A stretch of 64,000 nt of DNA, from assembly GCF_000208745.1 (NCBI RefSeq), contig NC_030854.1:17877694-17941693 (forward strand), given 5' to 3'. Made by a program: the position numbers and the translations under genes. The stretch is from Theobroma cacao. Lineage: Eukaryota; Streptophyta; Magnoliopsida; Malvales; Malvaceae. Position 1 is the first letter of the stretch, and every line of letters starts with the position of its first letter. The notes under the pieces were generated by a model. It searched no databases. It was not told the DNA's origin and saw only the letters and a list, made by a program, of their open reading frames with translations. Positions 1-12,375 of the stretch are shown here, piece after piece.

Positions 1-810
1 AAATCACCATGAAAACATGCAATTTAATCATGGAAAATAAGGAGAAATGCTTGGGAATAAGAAAACTCAAGCTTAATAGAAAAAATCTTACCTTTTTCAC
101 TTAATTTTCTTGAAAATTCACACTTTTTCTTTGATTTTCTCTCTCTTCTTGCTGGTTTGGCCGACCATGGGGTGGAAGATGGGCTGGTTTTTGTGCCTTT
201 TAAACAAAAAAATAATAAATTAATAAAGGCATGACACGTGGCATCATGTCATTGGCCCTTTTTTTTTAATTTTGACTTTTCATTTTAATTTTCCACCACA
301 CCTTTATTCCATCTTTATCCATTCCCACCATAATTAAATTCCACAAATGTGACAAGTGTTGGTGGTGCAAAATTACCATTTTGCCCCTGGTATGGTAAAA
401 TTACCGTTTTACCCCTTTACTCCAAATTATACCGAAATTAAAATTTTTTACTTCTAAACCTCAAATCATACTCCAATACTCAAATCATACTCCAATAAGT
501 TAAATGGGGCCAAAAATCTTTTTCTAAAATTCTCATTTTGTCCTCAAGTGACAAATGACCATTTTACCCTTAGATAGTGAAAATTTCGGTTTGACTTCAA
601 ATTGATCCTCGAACTCCAAATCACCATTTTAAATCATTTCTGGACTGTGAAACTCTTAATTTCACCTTAAAATTTCTATTTGAACTAATTCGAGGCTTAA
701 TCGACTTAATGATACCATTAGGGGCAATATCGTCTTTTAACGATTTCTCAAACTTCCTAAATATGCAACTATTCTATTGAGCATGTAAATGACGTCATAA
801 TTATTTTACA
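1..810 (-). mobile_element. Partial Tekay-type Gypsy LTR, cut by window edge
   Basis: A diverged LTR fragment of the same family as the Gypsy element at 51958-63240. Shared landmarks occur in the same order: a splice-donor-like 'aatcttacc' stretch, a 'ccgacc' segment, 'gccacgtg'-type sequence, repeated 'ttttgcccc' blocks, a block of 'ccattttaccc' and 'gaactccaaat' segments, and a 'gttcgagg'-like segment near the end. It closes on 'ttttaca' at 810, the LTR terminus of the family. The other end lies outside the window, so solo LTR or full element cannot be decided. No coding sequence is seen. Confidence 0.6.
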
Positions 811-820
811 GAACAAGGTT

Positions 821-2360
821 TGACATATAAGGTTATTTGAGCTTAATTTTGATAGCAATTTAGCTTAGATCATGTAGTAATGCATAGAAATTAATAGATT
901 TTATTTAATTATTTAAATTAGTTAATTTAGGTGAGTCAATCTAATCATAGTTAATTTTATGCTTAATTTGATGTTAATGTGCTTAAGATAGGTTGTTATT
1001 AATTTACTTGTGCTTTTGTAGGTGCTTAATAAAGGAAGAATTTTAATGAAAAAATGAGAGTAATTTTGAGGTGCAGACTTTTATTGCATACATTTTGGTA
1101 TTTTAGCCATAACTTTCTATACAGAGCTCCAAATGAAGCAATTCTTAAACCATTGAAAAGATAAGAGAAAAAGCTTCAACTTTCTTACCACTTTGCCCAG
1201 TTCAGCTTGGAAGATGGTCAAAAATCTTGTCGAAGTTAACATACTGTAGCAGTCCTAGAGCAATTACGATTTCTGTTAATTAATTGGATAAGGCTACGAA
1301 CCCACATAGTCTGATGAGGAAATTTGAGCTGAAATTGACTTCTTTCTTCACCCTACTTGGCCTAACTTCAAAGCCCTATAAAAATAACCTTTCGGAGGAG
1401 AAAAGAAGAGAACGAAACACCAAATTGACAGTTGAGAATCAAGTTGTAAAGTCATCGAAGTTGAGAAGATTTTGAAGGACTCAAAAAGACTTAAAAGATC
1501 AAGATTATAATTCTTGAGTTTTATCTTTTTTATTATTCTTTTATTTTCTTAGTTTGTTTTTATTGTTTAAACTTTATTCAACGATGATGTGTGACTTGAT
1601 AGGGAACTAATTCATTAATCTAAGATTATGATTGAACTCAATATGTAGTTTGATTTATTTATCTCTCTTTTACTTATATTTGATGGATTTAAATTGTTTA
1701 TTTTAAAAATCATAAAAAAAAGAAACCTAGATTGAATTGTTTATTTTATTATTTCTTAATACTTTTAATTGTCTGATCGCCAATTAGATTGAATTGGAAA
1801 CCTAGATTAAACTTTGACGAAGGAGATTTATGTAGACCTTGAATAGAATAGCATATGATCGAACACACTTAGTTGATTAGGTGGTTTGATTTGCATATAG
1901 GGTAGACATACACTTATAAGCCATAAGTAGCCAAGATTTGAACACAAACTTAATGAATCTTTCTTCAAATTAATTTACATAGACATGTAGTAAATTAATT
2001 GAGAGAGGTATTTTTATGAGAAACTCGATAGAAACTTGTAAATAATTTAGGACTCTAGGTTAGCAACTTAATCCATTAAACTGAGTTAAGAGAGAGAGAC
2101 AATAATCAGATGAAGTATTAAGGGATATCATAATCTTAGGTATGGTAGTTAAGTGAGTTTTATTTACTATTTAATTTTAGTTTCAGTTTATTAGTTTTAA
2201 TTTTTCTTTTTCATTTTAATTGTTTGGATAAAATTAGGGTGTTATATTTTTAGTAGTTAATAGTAAGAATTAAACAATTTTGTGTGGGAATGATACTTTA
2301 CTTCATTACTATATTACTTGTTAACAATACGTGCACTTGCGTAAGAAATCAACAACATTT
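821..2360 (+). mobile_element. Athila/Tat-like Gypsy LTR remnant
   Basis: Non-coding sequence with the same order of landmarks as the sequences starting at 41359 and 48506: a TG start followed by 'ggttatttgagcttaatttt', a 'gtaggtgc' block, 'gattcttaaaccattgaaaag'-like text, 'taccactttgcccagttcag', and a distal part with 'gccaattagattgaatt', ending in a run resembling 'gtgcacttgcgtaagaaatcaaca'. These features are typical of long Athila/Tat LTRs. I found no primer-binding site after it and no clear target duplication, so it is a remnant or solo LTR. A 63-codon open frame at 1284-1475 looks like chance. Confidence 0.5.
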
Positions 2361-2797
2361 TTTGTAAAATTCCCATTTCGAATTAATTAGGAATAAGGGA
2401 GAATTGGGTTTTCCTTTATCTCTATCTAGCATTTGCAGTATTTATGATATGGACTAAAACAACCTTGACATGAGAATTAAAAAGGTAAATTCAGATTTTT
2501 TTTTATTAAATTAAACTATTTCTTTGAACTATTATAATTTTCTATTATGTGAGCTACTATTAATTGGTAATTCCAGTTTAATAAAATAGATTAATAATTT
2601 AGTCCTGTTGTGAGACAAAGTATGAGAGCCTAATTAATATTATAGTGATCTGTTGATAATGGGCTTTGCACGTCTTATTGGGCAGTGTGGTTTGACAGTT
2701 GTGTAGGTCATAACCCAAAAAGCCTTTAAAAGGGAGGCTTCTAGGGTTTATTATTTATATAATTGACTAGGTCCCCTCTTCACATCTAACGAATGGT

Positions 2798-5476
2798 CAA
2801 GGGCGAAGCCTCTTTAATCCAAATTTTAAATTTTTTCCATTACATATAAAATTTTTAATGTTTTATATATTCTTTTAATGTAACAAAATAATTTTTTATT
2901 TAATAACTAATAAACAAAAATAATAATAAAATGATTTTACATATCTCACTCAAATTTAAAAATTTTTTATTTGTTTCTTTCAATTTATATTATTATTATT
3001 ATTTTTTATTTTTTATTTCTATTCTATTTGCTCATATTTTCTAAGTTTCTATAAATTTTCTCTCCTAAATTTCTACAAACCATCAACCATACTCTTTTTC
3101 TTTTTGTTTTTTTGTTATGTCATATGTAGTAACTTCTACTTACCATGTTCTTCTTTTTTTTGTTACATACATTTTATTTTATATGATTTTAATCTTTAAA
3201 ATTTAATAAATTATTATGTAGTTCTCAAATATAAGTTGTAGTATTACATTGTTATCTAAAATTTCATCAATGCATTATTTTTTAATTAATGCTGATTATG
3301 TAAAAGGAAATTAACTTAAGTATATTTTTATATACTTTATGATGGGTTTGGCTATGGATAGCATACTCAAAATACGCAGCGGAAAGAAAATTAAAAACTT
3401 TATAACTAAACAACAAAACATGCCTCCACCCATGGATCACCTTGGTGATATTTAACACATAAAAGCACAAAATAAATTATTGTTTAGAAAGTTACCTTGC
3501 CATGTAATTTCGTAATCACGATGGCACTTTTTGAAGAAATCCCGCGAACACCACAAGGAGCAAAAACCCTAGCCAATCAAGTGTTTGGCCTTCAATGGTA
3601 GTACACACGATTGCACTTGAACCTTCAACAAAGGAAGGAGTTTTTAACTATACTTTGTGCTAGCAAAGAGGACAACAATTGTCCTTTTTTTTTTTTCACA
3701 ATCTTAGCCGAACCTTTCTCGAAAATTGTTTCATAAGCAATTTTCTCTTTCACACAAAGGGAGTGGTGGCAAAGAAAGAACATGTTTCTCTTTTTCTGAC
3801 AAAAATTATGTTTTCTTCAATTGTGAAAAACTCTCATATGAAAAATAGTTAAAAGGTGACTTATATAGTTAGGTTAAAATAACTTCAATTTTGCAATTAA
3901 GCTCTCAATATTATAACACATTATAATATTGGGCTTATTACTTAATTAAACTCTTTTAATTAAGTCCTTGGAAATTAAAATCAAAATTAATTTCCTTTAT
4001 ATTTTACAATCAGGGCCTTATAGTTATAACTATTTATAATTATGCCAAAAACATAATTAAACTCTTTTAATTAAGTTTATAGAAGTTAATTACCTAGCAT
4101 GTGATTTAAGTCTAACTTAAATCGTCACTCTCCCAATTTGATTCAAATGCAATCATTGTGTGTAAGCCATTAGGTTCCCAACATGTTGGCAATGAAATTG
4201 ATTAATTTGTTAATTGATTAATATAAAATATAAAATATAAAATTCAATCAATTAGTTTATAATCAATTCCATAGACAAAGATTGGCATCTAGCAATGCAT
4301 CATGGCCACCCAATTGTTGGGAGAGTCAAAAGGTTCTTTGACAACCTTTCAATGTACAGTCTATCAGTGTAATTTATTCCCTCATCATATATTCCAGAGA
4401 TGATAAGAGCTTGGTACAGTGTCTACTCTTATTGACCTCCATATTTGTTCCTACAATTATAGCATTAGCTTTATAGAGAGTTATGAAACCTTTTTCATAA
4501 TCTCCATGTTGCCTTGGCCAAGGACTTCAATAAGCTAATGTTAACCAAAAACTGATAGGATATTGCTTCTAAAACACTTGAGGTGATGATTCCTATCTTA
4601 ACCACTCATTTGCCTTCACATGCTTCATACTATACCCAAAAGCATCCTGTTTTGACATCCTTGGTTAAGCACCCATAGGGATGAAATCAAAGCATAGCAC
4701 TCTACACATAAGACAACTTGGTGTCTCAAGTTTAGGGAGTTTTTACACAACTGACACATGAGAAGTGTTGCATAGACACTAGAGTGTATTACCAAATGCA
4801 CTTCTCATGGCGGGTCATGTTCAGTGAACTTGCTCTCCTCGACAAGCACCTATATTCTAGTTTCAAGTATCTCTATACTTCAATCTATGAGATCGATTGC
4901 TTACTTCCAAAGTAAGGAACATAGAATATACCAGTCTCTGCGCATCATTGATGTCCAGTCTCAATGATACATTGACCAGGAACATTTTGAGATTATACTT
5001 TGATGCATAGGAATCTCATAACTGCAACCCATTACAGTTTCCTTGCAAGGCATATTAATCTCATGGACTTCATCTAATTAGACTTATAACTCATTATAAT
5101 TAATGTCTTATTGATGAAGGAAAACCTCTAATCATTCAATATGAATGATACTGTTGCATGATTGGAATCAAGTCTCAACCAATCCCAATTGGTCGTAGGG
5201 TTCATCTTAACACTTTACATTTTATATTTAGTTGAAATGAAATTATCTTGAATATATAGTCTTTAAACAATCTTGATTATATAAGAAGAAATTATTAATC
5301 TTATATATCATATTTAATTATTTATATTTTACACATTATAGTTTGTTATTTAATTTTATATTTCTATTATCAATCTTTTGATTTTTGATTAAACTTAACA
5401 GATTAGTTTTTAAAATTTTTAATCCTCATTCTTCTATGTTTGGCCCCCCAACAAAAATTGGCTAGCTCAGCCCCTG
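2798..5476. mobile_element. Non-autonomous hAT element inserted in the copia 5' LTR
   Basis: It is flanked by a perfect 8-bp target duplication, cgaatggt, at 2790-2797 and 5477-5484. The uninterrupted site is still present in the 3' LTR (about 12007 and 12212, once with one base changed), which proves the insertion. Termini are imperfect inverted repeats: CAAGGGCGAAGCC at the left, and CAGGGGCTGAGCT reading inward from the right. An 8-bp duplication with CA(A/G)GGG ends is characteristic of hAT. Once the solo LTR inside it is removed about 800 bp of AT-rich, non-coding sequence remains, so there is no transposase. Confidence 0.85.
3340..5212 (-). mobile_element. Copia-type solo LTR inside the hAT element
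   Basis: A 1873-bp sequence opens with TGATGGGTTTGG on the plus strand and closes with TTAACA, giving TG...CA termini. It is flanked by a 5-bp target duplication, cttta, at 3335-3339 and 5213-5217. Read on the minus strand it begins TGTTAAGATGAACCC. The LTR-like copy ending at 49602 begins TGTTGGGATGAACCC and shares roughly 500 bp with it (4690-5212 against 49075-49602). No internal coding sequence is present, so it is a solo LTR left by recombination. The short frame at 3282-3470 is not a gene. Confidence 0.85.
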
Positions 5477-5673
5477 CGAATGGTCTTTGTCAATTGTGAG
5501 CCATCAAAAAAGGAAAAGAGCAAAGAGGAAGATTTAGTTTCTACTAGTAGTTCTCTGGTATTCAATAACTAGAAATGACTACCTTAACGAATCAAACAAG
5601 TACACTAATTTAATTATATGACTCTTGGTGTATTAATCTTCACACATGAATCTAGAGATTAAAAACTTACATT

Positions 5674-5686
5674 TGGTATTAGAGCC
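5674..5686 (+). other. Copia primer-binding site
   Basis: tggtattagagcc lies two bases after the 5' LTR. It differs by one base in its first twelve from tggtatcagagc, the complement of the initiator-methionine tRNA 3' end used by most plant copia elements. Confidence 0.8.
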
Positions 5687-6988
5687 TCTAGTGTGAAATT
5701 AGGACCCAAACAAATTAAGGCTTTTGTTCCTCACATGAATAGATCATTTTGGTATAAATTTATTCTTTTAACTCATACCATAAAAACAAGAATTGGATAA
5801 ATATGTTTTGGGTTTGAACATAGAACCAAAAAAATCTAGTTCTTGATGATTGACCTCGGTTTTGTAGTTTTTGGAATGTTTTGATGAATGGGTTTTGTAA
5901 AATTAAGGTATAATTAAGTTTTGGTAATTTTGATTGCATTAAAATAGGCTTAAAACCATGAAAATTGAGAGAAAGTTCAAAACAAACTTGAATGGGTTGG
6001 ATCTTATTCCGGTCAGATTGGGTCAACTCAACAGAAGGTAGGAAAAGACTTAGATCTATCATTGTATAAAGCTCATGTGCATAGGGTGGCATGTACAACG
6101 CGTGTGGGGGCTAGGAAAGTTCGATTTTGGCCTCTTTTTTTTGGTAGTCATAGAATTTAATTTTTGATTTTTTGGATAATTTTCCAAAATTTTATATGAC
6201 TTTAAAATAATAATTATTTAATATTTATGCATTTTTATGCATGTTCATATTTTTTTCTTTAATTTATATTCATGCATTCTGTGAATTTATTTTATTATAA
6301 AATATTTTGGCATACTGAGATTTTATTAACAATATGTACTCTTTTTATATTAGCCTCCAAACTTGTGTACCCTTAGGTTGTAATTATGTGCATAATTTTA
6401 AAAAATTATTGAAGTTCAAAATACTAAGTTGTAATGCAACATATACTATTTGGGACCAAATGAGATACACCCAAGCTTAGTATCTCAACCAGAATGATCC
6501 ATTGCATACATTGGGTTGAGTACAAAAATTAAGGATTTTGGGCAAATTGTAAATTCTCAGTTCAAGAAAATTTTATTAATTGATGTAAGTGCTTGGCCGC
6601 CAAAGTGGCTCATTTATTGAGATTGATAGATTATTTTCTTGAGCAAAATGTACAGGATGGTCTTTGAATTGCTTTATACAATCGCCTGTGCAAAGAGGGT
6701 TATTATGTAAGGCAATTTAGAGTGGGACATAGAGCATCATGATTGAAAGTATACCAGTCTAGAAGGTTTATCTGCCCAAAGCGGATAGGCTTTATAAAAA
6801 TTAGGATATTCTCATATTAACTTTATGTGGAGAGTGCTTATCAAAATGTCATATTCTCCGCCCAAAGGGAAGTTTGTGATGATGCACTTGGACTCTTCGA
6901 TAATTTTTTATCACATCATGGATTGTGGCTAATTATTTTGCCCATTGATTAGTAGTTGCATTTCTTGTCTTGAATAGTGACCTTTACT
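5687..6988 (+). other. Untranslated leader of the copia element
   Basis: About 1.3 kb of AT-rich sequence between the primer-binding site and the first recognisable Gag residue. A 112-codon frame on the opposite strand (5760-6098) has no recognisable motif and is probably chance. Confidence 0.5.
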
Positions 6989-9900
6989 ATGAACAACAAT
7001 CAAGCTACTATTAAGATTCTTAATGGATCTAACTATAAAAGATGGAATGATGATTTGTTTTTTGCCTTTGTCATCAGTGAAATAGACATAGCCTTACGTG
7101 TTGATATTCTTATTACCCTTACTGATGAGAGCACCATTGAATAGAAAGAGTTCTTTGCTAAATGGGATAGAATGAGTCGCATGTGTCTACATGCCATTAA
7201 AAGAAATGTCTCTGAGCATTTGTTTAGTGGGTTGCAAACAATTGAAATTGCTAAGAAATTTTATGAAGCTGTAGGTGAAAGATACCAAAAATATAGTAAG
7301 TTTGAGATTGGGAATCTTATGAGTAAGCTTACGAGTATCAAGCATGATAGTGTTGAAGGGGTTAGGATTTTATTATGAAAGTGGTCCACATCTAAACCAA
7401 ATTGGCTTCCCATGAGATCACCTTTCCTAACATATTCATTATCCATCTTGCCTTTAATTCCTTACTTATCGATTTTACCCAAATCAAAACTATCTATAAC
7501 GTTGTGAATGAGGTTTGGAGTGTCAATGACTTTATCTCTAATTGTGTCTTTGAGGAAGAAAAAATCAAGAAAGTAAAGAGAGAGTGTTTTACTTACCACC
7601 AATTATAAACCTTACTATCGAAAGAATTTTAAGAAACCTAGGCAGTTTGTGTCGAATGCTACAAAGCAGGTTTAGGACAATAAAGGGCAAGGTAATGGTT
7701 AGACTAAAAGGGTGGGAGATTCTAAAATTGTCATAAAGAATGATGTTAGGTGATTTTCCTACAAGAAGAAAGGTTAAATTAAAAATGAGTGCCCTAAATA
7801 TAAGTATTGATTATAGTAAAAGAATAAACACGAAGCTAAGTCACTAAACCTAATTTGTTTTGAATCATATTTTGTTAATGCCCCACCAAATTCATGGTGG
7901 CTTGATAATGGTGCAACTGTTCATGTTGCTATTACTTTATAGGGGTTCAAAAGAAAACAAAAGCCAAGTGAAAAAAAGAGGCCAAGCTTAGAGATGGAAA
8001 CAATGCCAAAGTAGATGTTAGTCATATAGGAACCATAGGTTTAAATTTAGAATCTGGTTTTGAACTTGTTTTGAAAAATGTTTTTCATGTACCGACATTT
8101 AAACTAAATTTGATTTCAGTTTTTGTTATGGATAGACTTAGTTATTATTTTCGCATTGGTAATGAAAAAGTTGCTTGCTTTTAAATTCTAAAGTCATTGG
8201 AGAGTTTAAGCTAGTTGATAGTTTGTATAAGTTATGCTTAGTCCCTAATAATGAATATAGTTGCGTGAATGTTGAAAACATTATGTTTAAAAGATCTTTT
8301 ATTAAAGAAAACTCCTTTTTATTATGGCATAAAAGATTATGTCACATTTCTAATGAGAGAGTTGAAAGATTAATAAAAGTTAGCATTTTACCTTATCTTG
8401 ATTTTGAAAGGTTAAACACATGTGTAGATTACATAAGAGGTAAAATGACTAAGACCTAGAAAAAAGGGGTAACTCGTAATTAGGATCTTTCAAAAATTGT
8501 GCACACTGATATCAATAAACCTTTTACACCCACCTTGCGTGGTAACAAGTACTTTGTTACCTTCATTTATGACTTTTCTCATTTCGGTTATCTTTACTTG
8601 ATTGTTAAAAATCTGATGGTTATGAAAAATTTAGAAATTTCAAAATTGAGGTAGAGAAACAATTAGAGAATGTTATCAAAATTGTTAAGTCTGGCCGTGG
8701 AGGTAAGTATTATGGCAAACATGGTATAATTAGATAGCACATGGGACCATTTGCCAAATACTTAAGAAAGTGTTGAATTGTTGCCCAATATACCATACCT
8801 AATAGTCCTAAACAAAATGGTGTGTCTAAAAGGCGAAATCGCACCCTTAAGAAAATGATGAAGAGAACTAACCTTCCAAACTCTTTTTGAGGTGAAGCCA
8901 TTCAAACTGCATTGTACGTTCTTAATGAAGTGCTCAATAAATCTATTCTTAAAACACCCTTTGAGTTGTGGACTAGTAGGAAACCTAATTTGAACCACTT
9001 TTGTGTTTAGGGATGTCTTGTGGAAGTTAAAATTTGTAATCATTCTAAAAGAAAGATTGAACCCAAAACTACTTGTTGTTATTTCATAGGTTACCTAGAT
9101 CATTCTAAAAGACATAGATTCTTTTGTCGTATATGTGGAACTAAAGTTGTAGAATCACAAGTAGCAAAATTTTTGGAGTTGGATGTTAGTGATAGGGCTA
9201 TGACTAACGTTGTTGATATTAGTGAGCCTATCAGACATGTAATCATTCTTTTGCCAACTTCACAAGGTAATGTAGTATTGAGATAGAAGATACTGAGAAA
9301 TATGATACAAACCGTTTTCCTCAAGATCTTGTTCTTGCTTCCATTGATGTTCATCCTGTTCAGGAAAATGAGGTTAAGCTGCCTTTGAAGAAAACTTCAA
9401 GGCAAAGGAAGTCAGCCATTTTTAATAATTATGTAGTTTTTCTTAGAAAGAGTGATTAAGATATTAATCATGTGGTGGACCTTGTGACTTTCCATGATGC
9501 TATTAATTGTCCTCGATCTTCTATGTGGATGGATGCAATGACAGATGAGATGAGTTTTATAGCTCAAAATGGTGTTTAGGAGTTAGTTGAACTCCTAGAG
9601 TGATGTAGACCAATTAGTTACAAATGGGTGTATAAGACCGAAAAGGAATCTAAGGAAAAACTTGAGAGGTTTAAGGCCAAGTTGGTGGCAAAAAGATATA
9701 CTTAGAGAGGGGGGTAGATTATAATGAGACTTGTTCACCAGTGTCTTCTAAGGATTCTTTTAGGATCATCATGGTCTTGGTAGCACATTTTGACTTAGAA
9801 TTTCATCAAATGGATATGAAGACAGTCTTTTTGAATGGTAACCTTGAAGAGGAGGTTTATGGTACAACTTGAGGGATTTTAGGAATCAGGAAGTGAAAGC

Positions 9901-11080
9901 TTGGTGTAAGACTTTGGAAGTCCATTTATGATCTGAAGCAAGCTTCCAAACACTGGTATTTGAAGTTTGATGAGGTAGTTGCTTCCATGGGTTTTTAGGA
10001 GAACAAGGTTGATCAACGTATACACCTTAAGATCAGTGGGAGTAAGTTCATGTTTCTTGTGCTCAATGTGGGTGATATCTTACTAGCTAGTAATGATGTT
10101 GAATTGTTGCATGAAACTAAGCAGTTACTGTCCAGGACTTTTAACATGAAAGATCTTGGTGATGCCTCATTTATACTCGGGATTGAAATACATAGAGATA
10201 AATCTTGAAATTTATTGAGGCTTTCCTATAAGGCATACATTGATCATGTGTTTAGCAAATTCAACATGCAGAACTGCAAGGTTGGGGATGCAGTTGTTGT
10301 GAAAGGTGATAGACTTAAGCTTAATCAATGTCCAAAAAATGATTTGGAAAGAGAATCCATAAAAGACATACCTTATTCTAATCCAATTGGGAGCCTAATG
10401 TATGCACAAGTTTGCACTAGGCCAAACATAGCTTTTGCAGTGGGAGTTCTTGGCAAATATCTTTTTAACCTTAGTTTGGATCATTGGGTTGCTATTAAGA
10501 AAGTGATGAGATACTTGCAAAAGACTAAGGATTATATGTTGGCGTATAGAAAGGTGGGTAATTTTAAGATTGTTGGGTATACCAATTTTGACTTTGCTAA
10601 TTGTCAAAAAGACATGAATCTACCTTAGGGTATATTTTTGTGTTGGCTAGGGGAGCTGTTTCTTGGAAAAGTGTTAAAAAGACACTTTTAGCTTCCTTTA
10701 TTATGCAAGCTAAGTTTGTTGTTTGTTATGGGGTTGCTATGCAAGTTATTTGGCTTAGAAATCTCATTTTTAGGCTTTGTGTTGTTATTGCATATCTAAA
10801 ACTCTTAAGATTTATTGTGATAATATGTTTGTCATGTTGTTCACTAAGAACAACAAAACCACTGGTGGGTCTAAGCATTTTGAGATAAAGTATATAAAGG
10901 TTAGGGAATTTGTTAAAAATTGTGACATTTATGTTGAGTATATTAACATTGATGACATGTTGGATGATCCTTTAACTAAGGGGTTAAGACCTATAGTGGT
11001 TAGTAGACATCTTAAAAGCATAGGCATCTTAGGGTCCTCTAATGGGTTTGGTCAGTGGGAGTATGTTATTTATGTTTTTT
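6989..11080 (+). pseudogene. Broken copia gag-pol polyprotein
   Basis: Gag starts at an ATG at 6989 with the usual copia opening (LNGSNYKRWNDDL), but stops and frameshifts follow throughout. In order I can see: a Gag region to about 7600 (a piece is open at 7172-7378); a protease site with WLDNGATVHV near 7900, where the family has D-S-G-A-T; the GAG-pre-integrase zinc region at 8300-8450 (LWHKRLCHIS, then C-x2-Y instead of C-x2-C); the integrase core at 8490-9000; reverse transcriptase from about 9630, including an FLNGNLEEEV motif; and RNase H with the C-terminal tail (10380-11080, containing DDPLTKGL). No frame is long enough to encode a functional enzyme. Confidence 0.9.
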
Positions 11081-11747
11081 AAAACTCTCAAATCATGGTT
11101 TATATTTATTTATATAAAGACTCTTTCTATGTCTTTAGACATCGATGAGATGTTTGATTTTATATTTATTGATGATAATCATTGATTAATAATGCATGTT
11201 TTTATTTGATATTATTTGTACATGTATATTTGGTTATTAAATTTTCTATATTGCATATATGTTTTGTGAAATTTGAGATTGGTGTTTGTCTCGAGAATGA
11301 TTTTAGTGGTATGTCTCATTGATGACACCAATAAGGAACCTCGATGATAAGTGGGAGACATACAAGCATGTTATTAAATGCCATATAGATTTCTCATCAG
11401 ATTTAGAGAAATCGGCATGAGGACTGGCAATGAAAATAGCACATTAAGAACACATTTGGGTGCTATTTTCTTGCTACAAAGCCACACTAAGATCCATTGT
11501 TGATACGATCACAGATACTTGTAACTATGGATTGGTGCTATGTCAATAAGGGGTATAATGTTGTCATAATTCAATATTAGATGTTTCTATTGGATAAGAT
11601 CATTAAGACATTGTCTCTAAAGACTAATGTTTTTTTTTTAAAATTGTGGCCACATCAAAATTAAGTAAATCAGTTTGGAGTTTTGTTTTTTAAAGTGTTT
11701 TCTTAAACTCAAAATAAACTCCAATTAATATTGCCCAAGTGGGAGAA
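11081..11747 (+). other. Copia 3' untranslated region and polypurine tract
   Basis: Non-coding stretch between the last RNase H codons and the 3' LTR. It ends with the polypurine tract aagtgggagaa at 11737-11747, which primes plus-strand DNA synthesis in this family. Nothing else is recognised. Confidence 0.7.
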
Positions 11748-12370
11748 TTTTAGAATTTTCTATTATGTGGGCTACTATTAATTGGTAATTTCGATTTAAT
11801 AAAATAGACTGATAATTTAGTTCTATTGTGAGACAAAGCATGAGAACCCAATTAATATTATAGTGATCTGTTGATGATGAACTTTGCTCATTTTATTAGG
11901 TCAATGTGGTTTGGCAGTTGTGTTGGCCATAACATAATAAGCCTTTAATGGGGAGGCTTCTAAGGTTTATTATTTATATAATTGGCTAGGTCCACTCTTC
12001 ACTTCTAATGAATGGTCTTTGCCCATTATGAGCTACCGAAAAAGGAGAAGAACGAAAAGGAAGATCTAGCCTCTACCAGTAGTTCTCTAATATTCTGTAA
12101 CTAGAAATAACCACCTTAACGAATCAAACAAATACTCATACATGGATCTAGTGGAGAGGCTTTTAGGGTTTATTATTTATATAATTGGCTAGGTTCACAC
12201 TTTACTTCTAACGAATGGTCTTTGCCTACCGTGAGCAACCAAAAAAAGAGAAGAACGAAAAGGAAGATCTAGCTTTTACCAATAGTTCTCTGGTAGTTTG
12301 TAACTAGAAATGGTCACCCTAACAAATTAAATAGGTACTCACACATGGATCTAGGAATTAAAAACTTACA
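11748..12370 (+). repeat. 3' LTR of the copia element, with internal tandem duplication
   Basis: Aligns with 2530-2797 plus 5477-5671 of the 5' LTR. It is longer (623 against about 455 bp) because a segment of roughly 200 bp is present twice: 11951-12150 and 12151-12360 both run from 'ggagaggcttctaaggtttattatt'-like sequence to 'catggatcta'. The target duplication tgaac follows directly. Confidence 0.8.
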
Positions 12371-12375
12371 TGAAC

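Larger units (their letters stand above)
2530..5671 (+). repeat. 5' LTR of the copia element, split by a hAT insertion
   Basis: 2530-2797 matches the start of the 3' LTR (11748 onward) and 5477-5671 matches its end. The part between (2798-5476) is a later insertion. Without it and one copy of its 8-bp target duplication the LTR is about 455 bp. Alignment with the 3' LTR is close enough to place the first base at 2530 and the last at 5671, immediately before the primer-binding site. Confidence 0.85.
2525..12375 (+). mobile_element. Decayed Ty1/copia LTR retrotransposon with nested insertions
   Basis: The boundaries are set by a perfect 5-bp target duplication, tgaac at 2525-2529 and 12371-12375. 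The 5' LTR runs 2530-5671 (interrupted) and the 3' LTR 11748-12370. A primer-binding site resembling the initiator-methionine tRNA complement (tggtattagagcc) sits at 5674-5686, and a polypurine tract (aagtgggagaa) at 11737-11747. Between them is a broken gag-pol in the copia order protease, integrase, reverse transcriptase, RNase H. The LTR termini have lost the canonical TG (now TA and TT). Many substitutions separate the LTRs, so the insertion is old and not autonomous. Confidence 0.9.

Noticed and set aside
5760..6098. 112-codon minus-strand frame
   Set aside because: Antisense in the copia leader, with no recognisable domain and AT-rich composition typical of chance.
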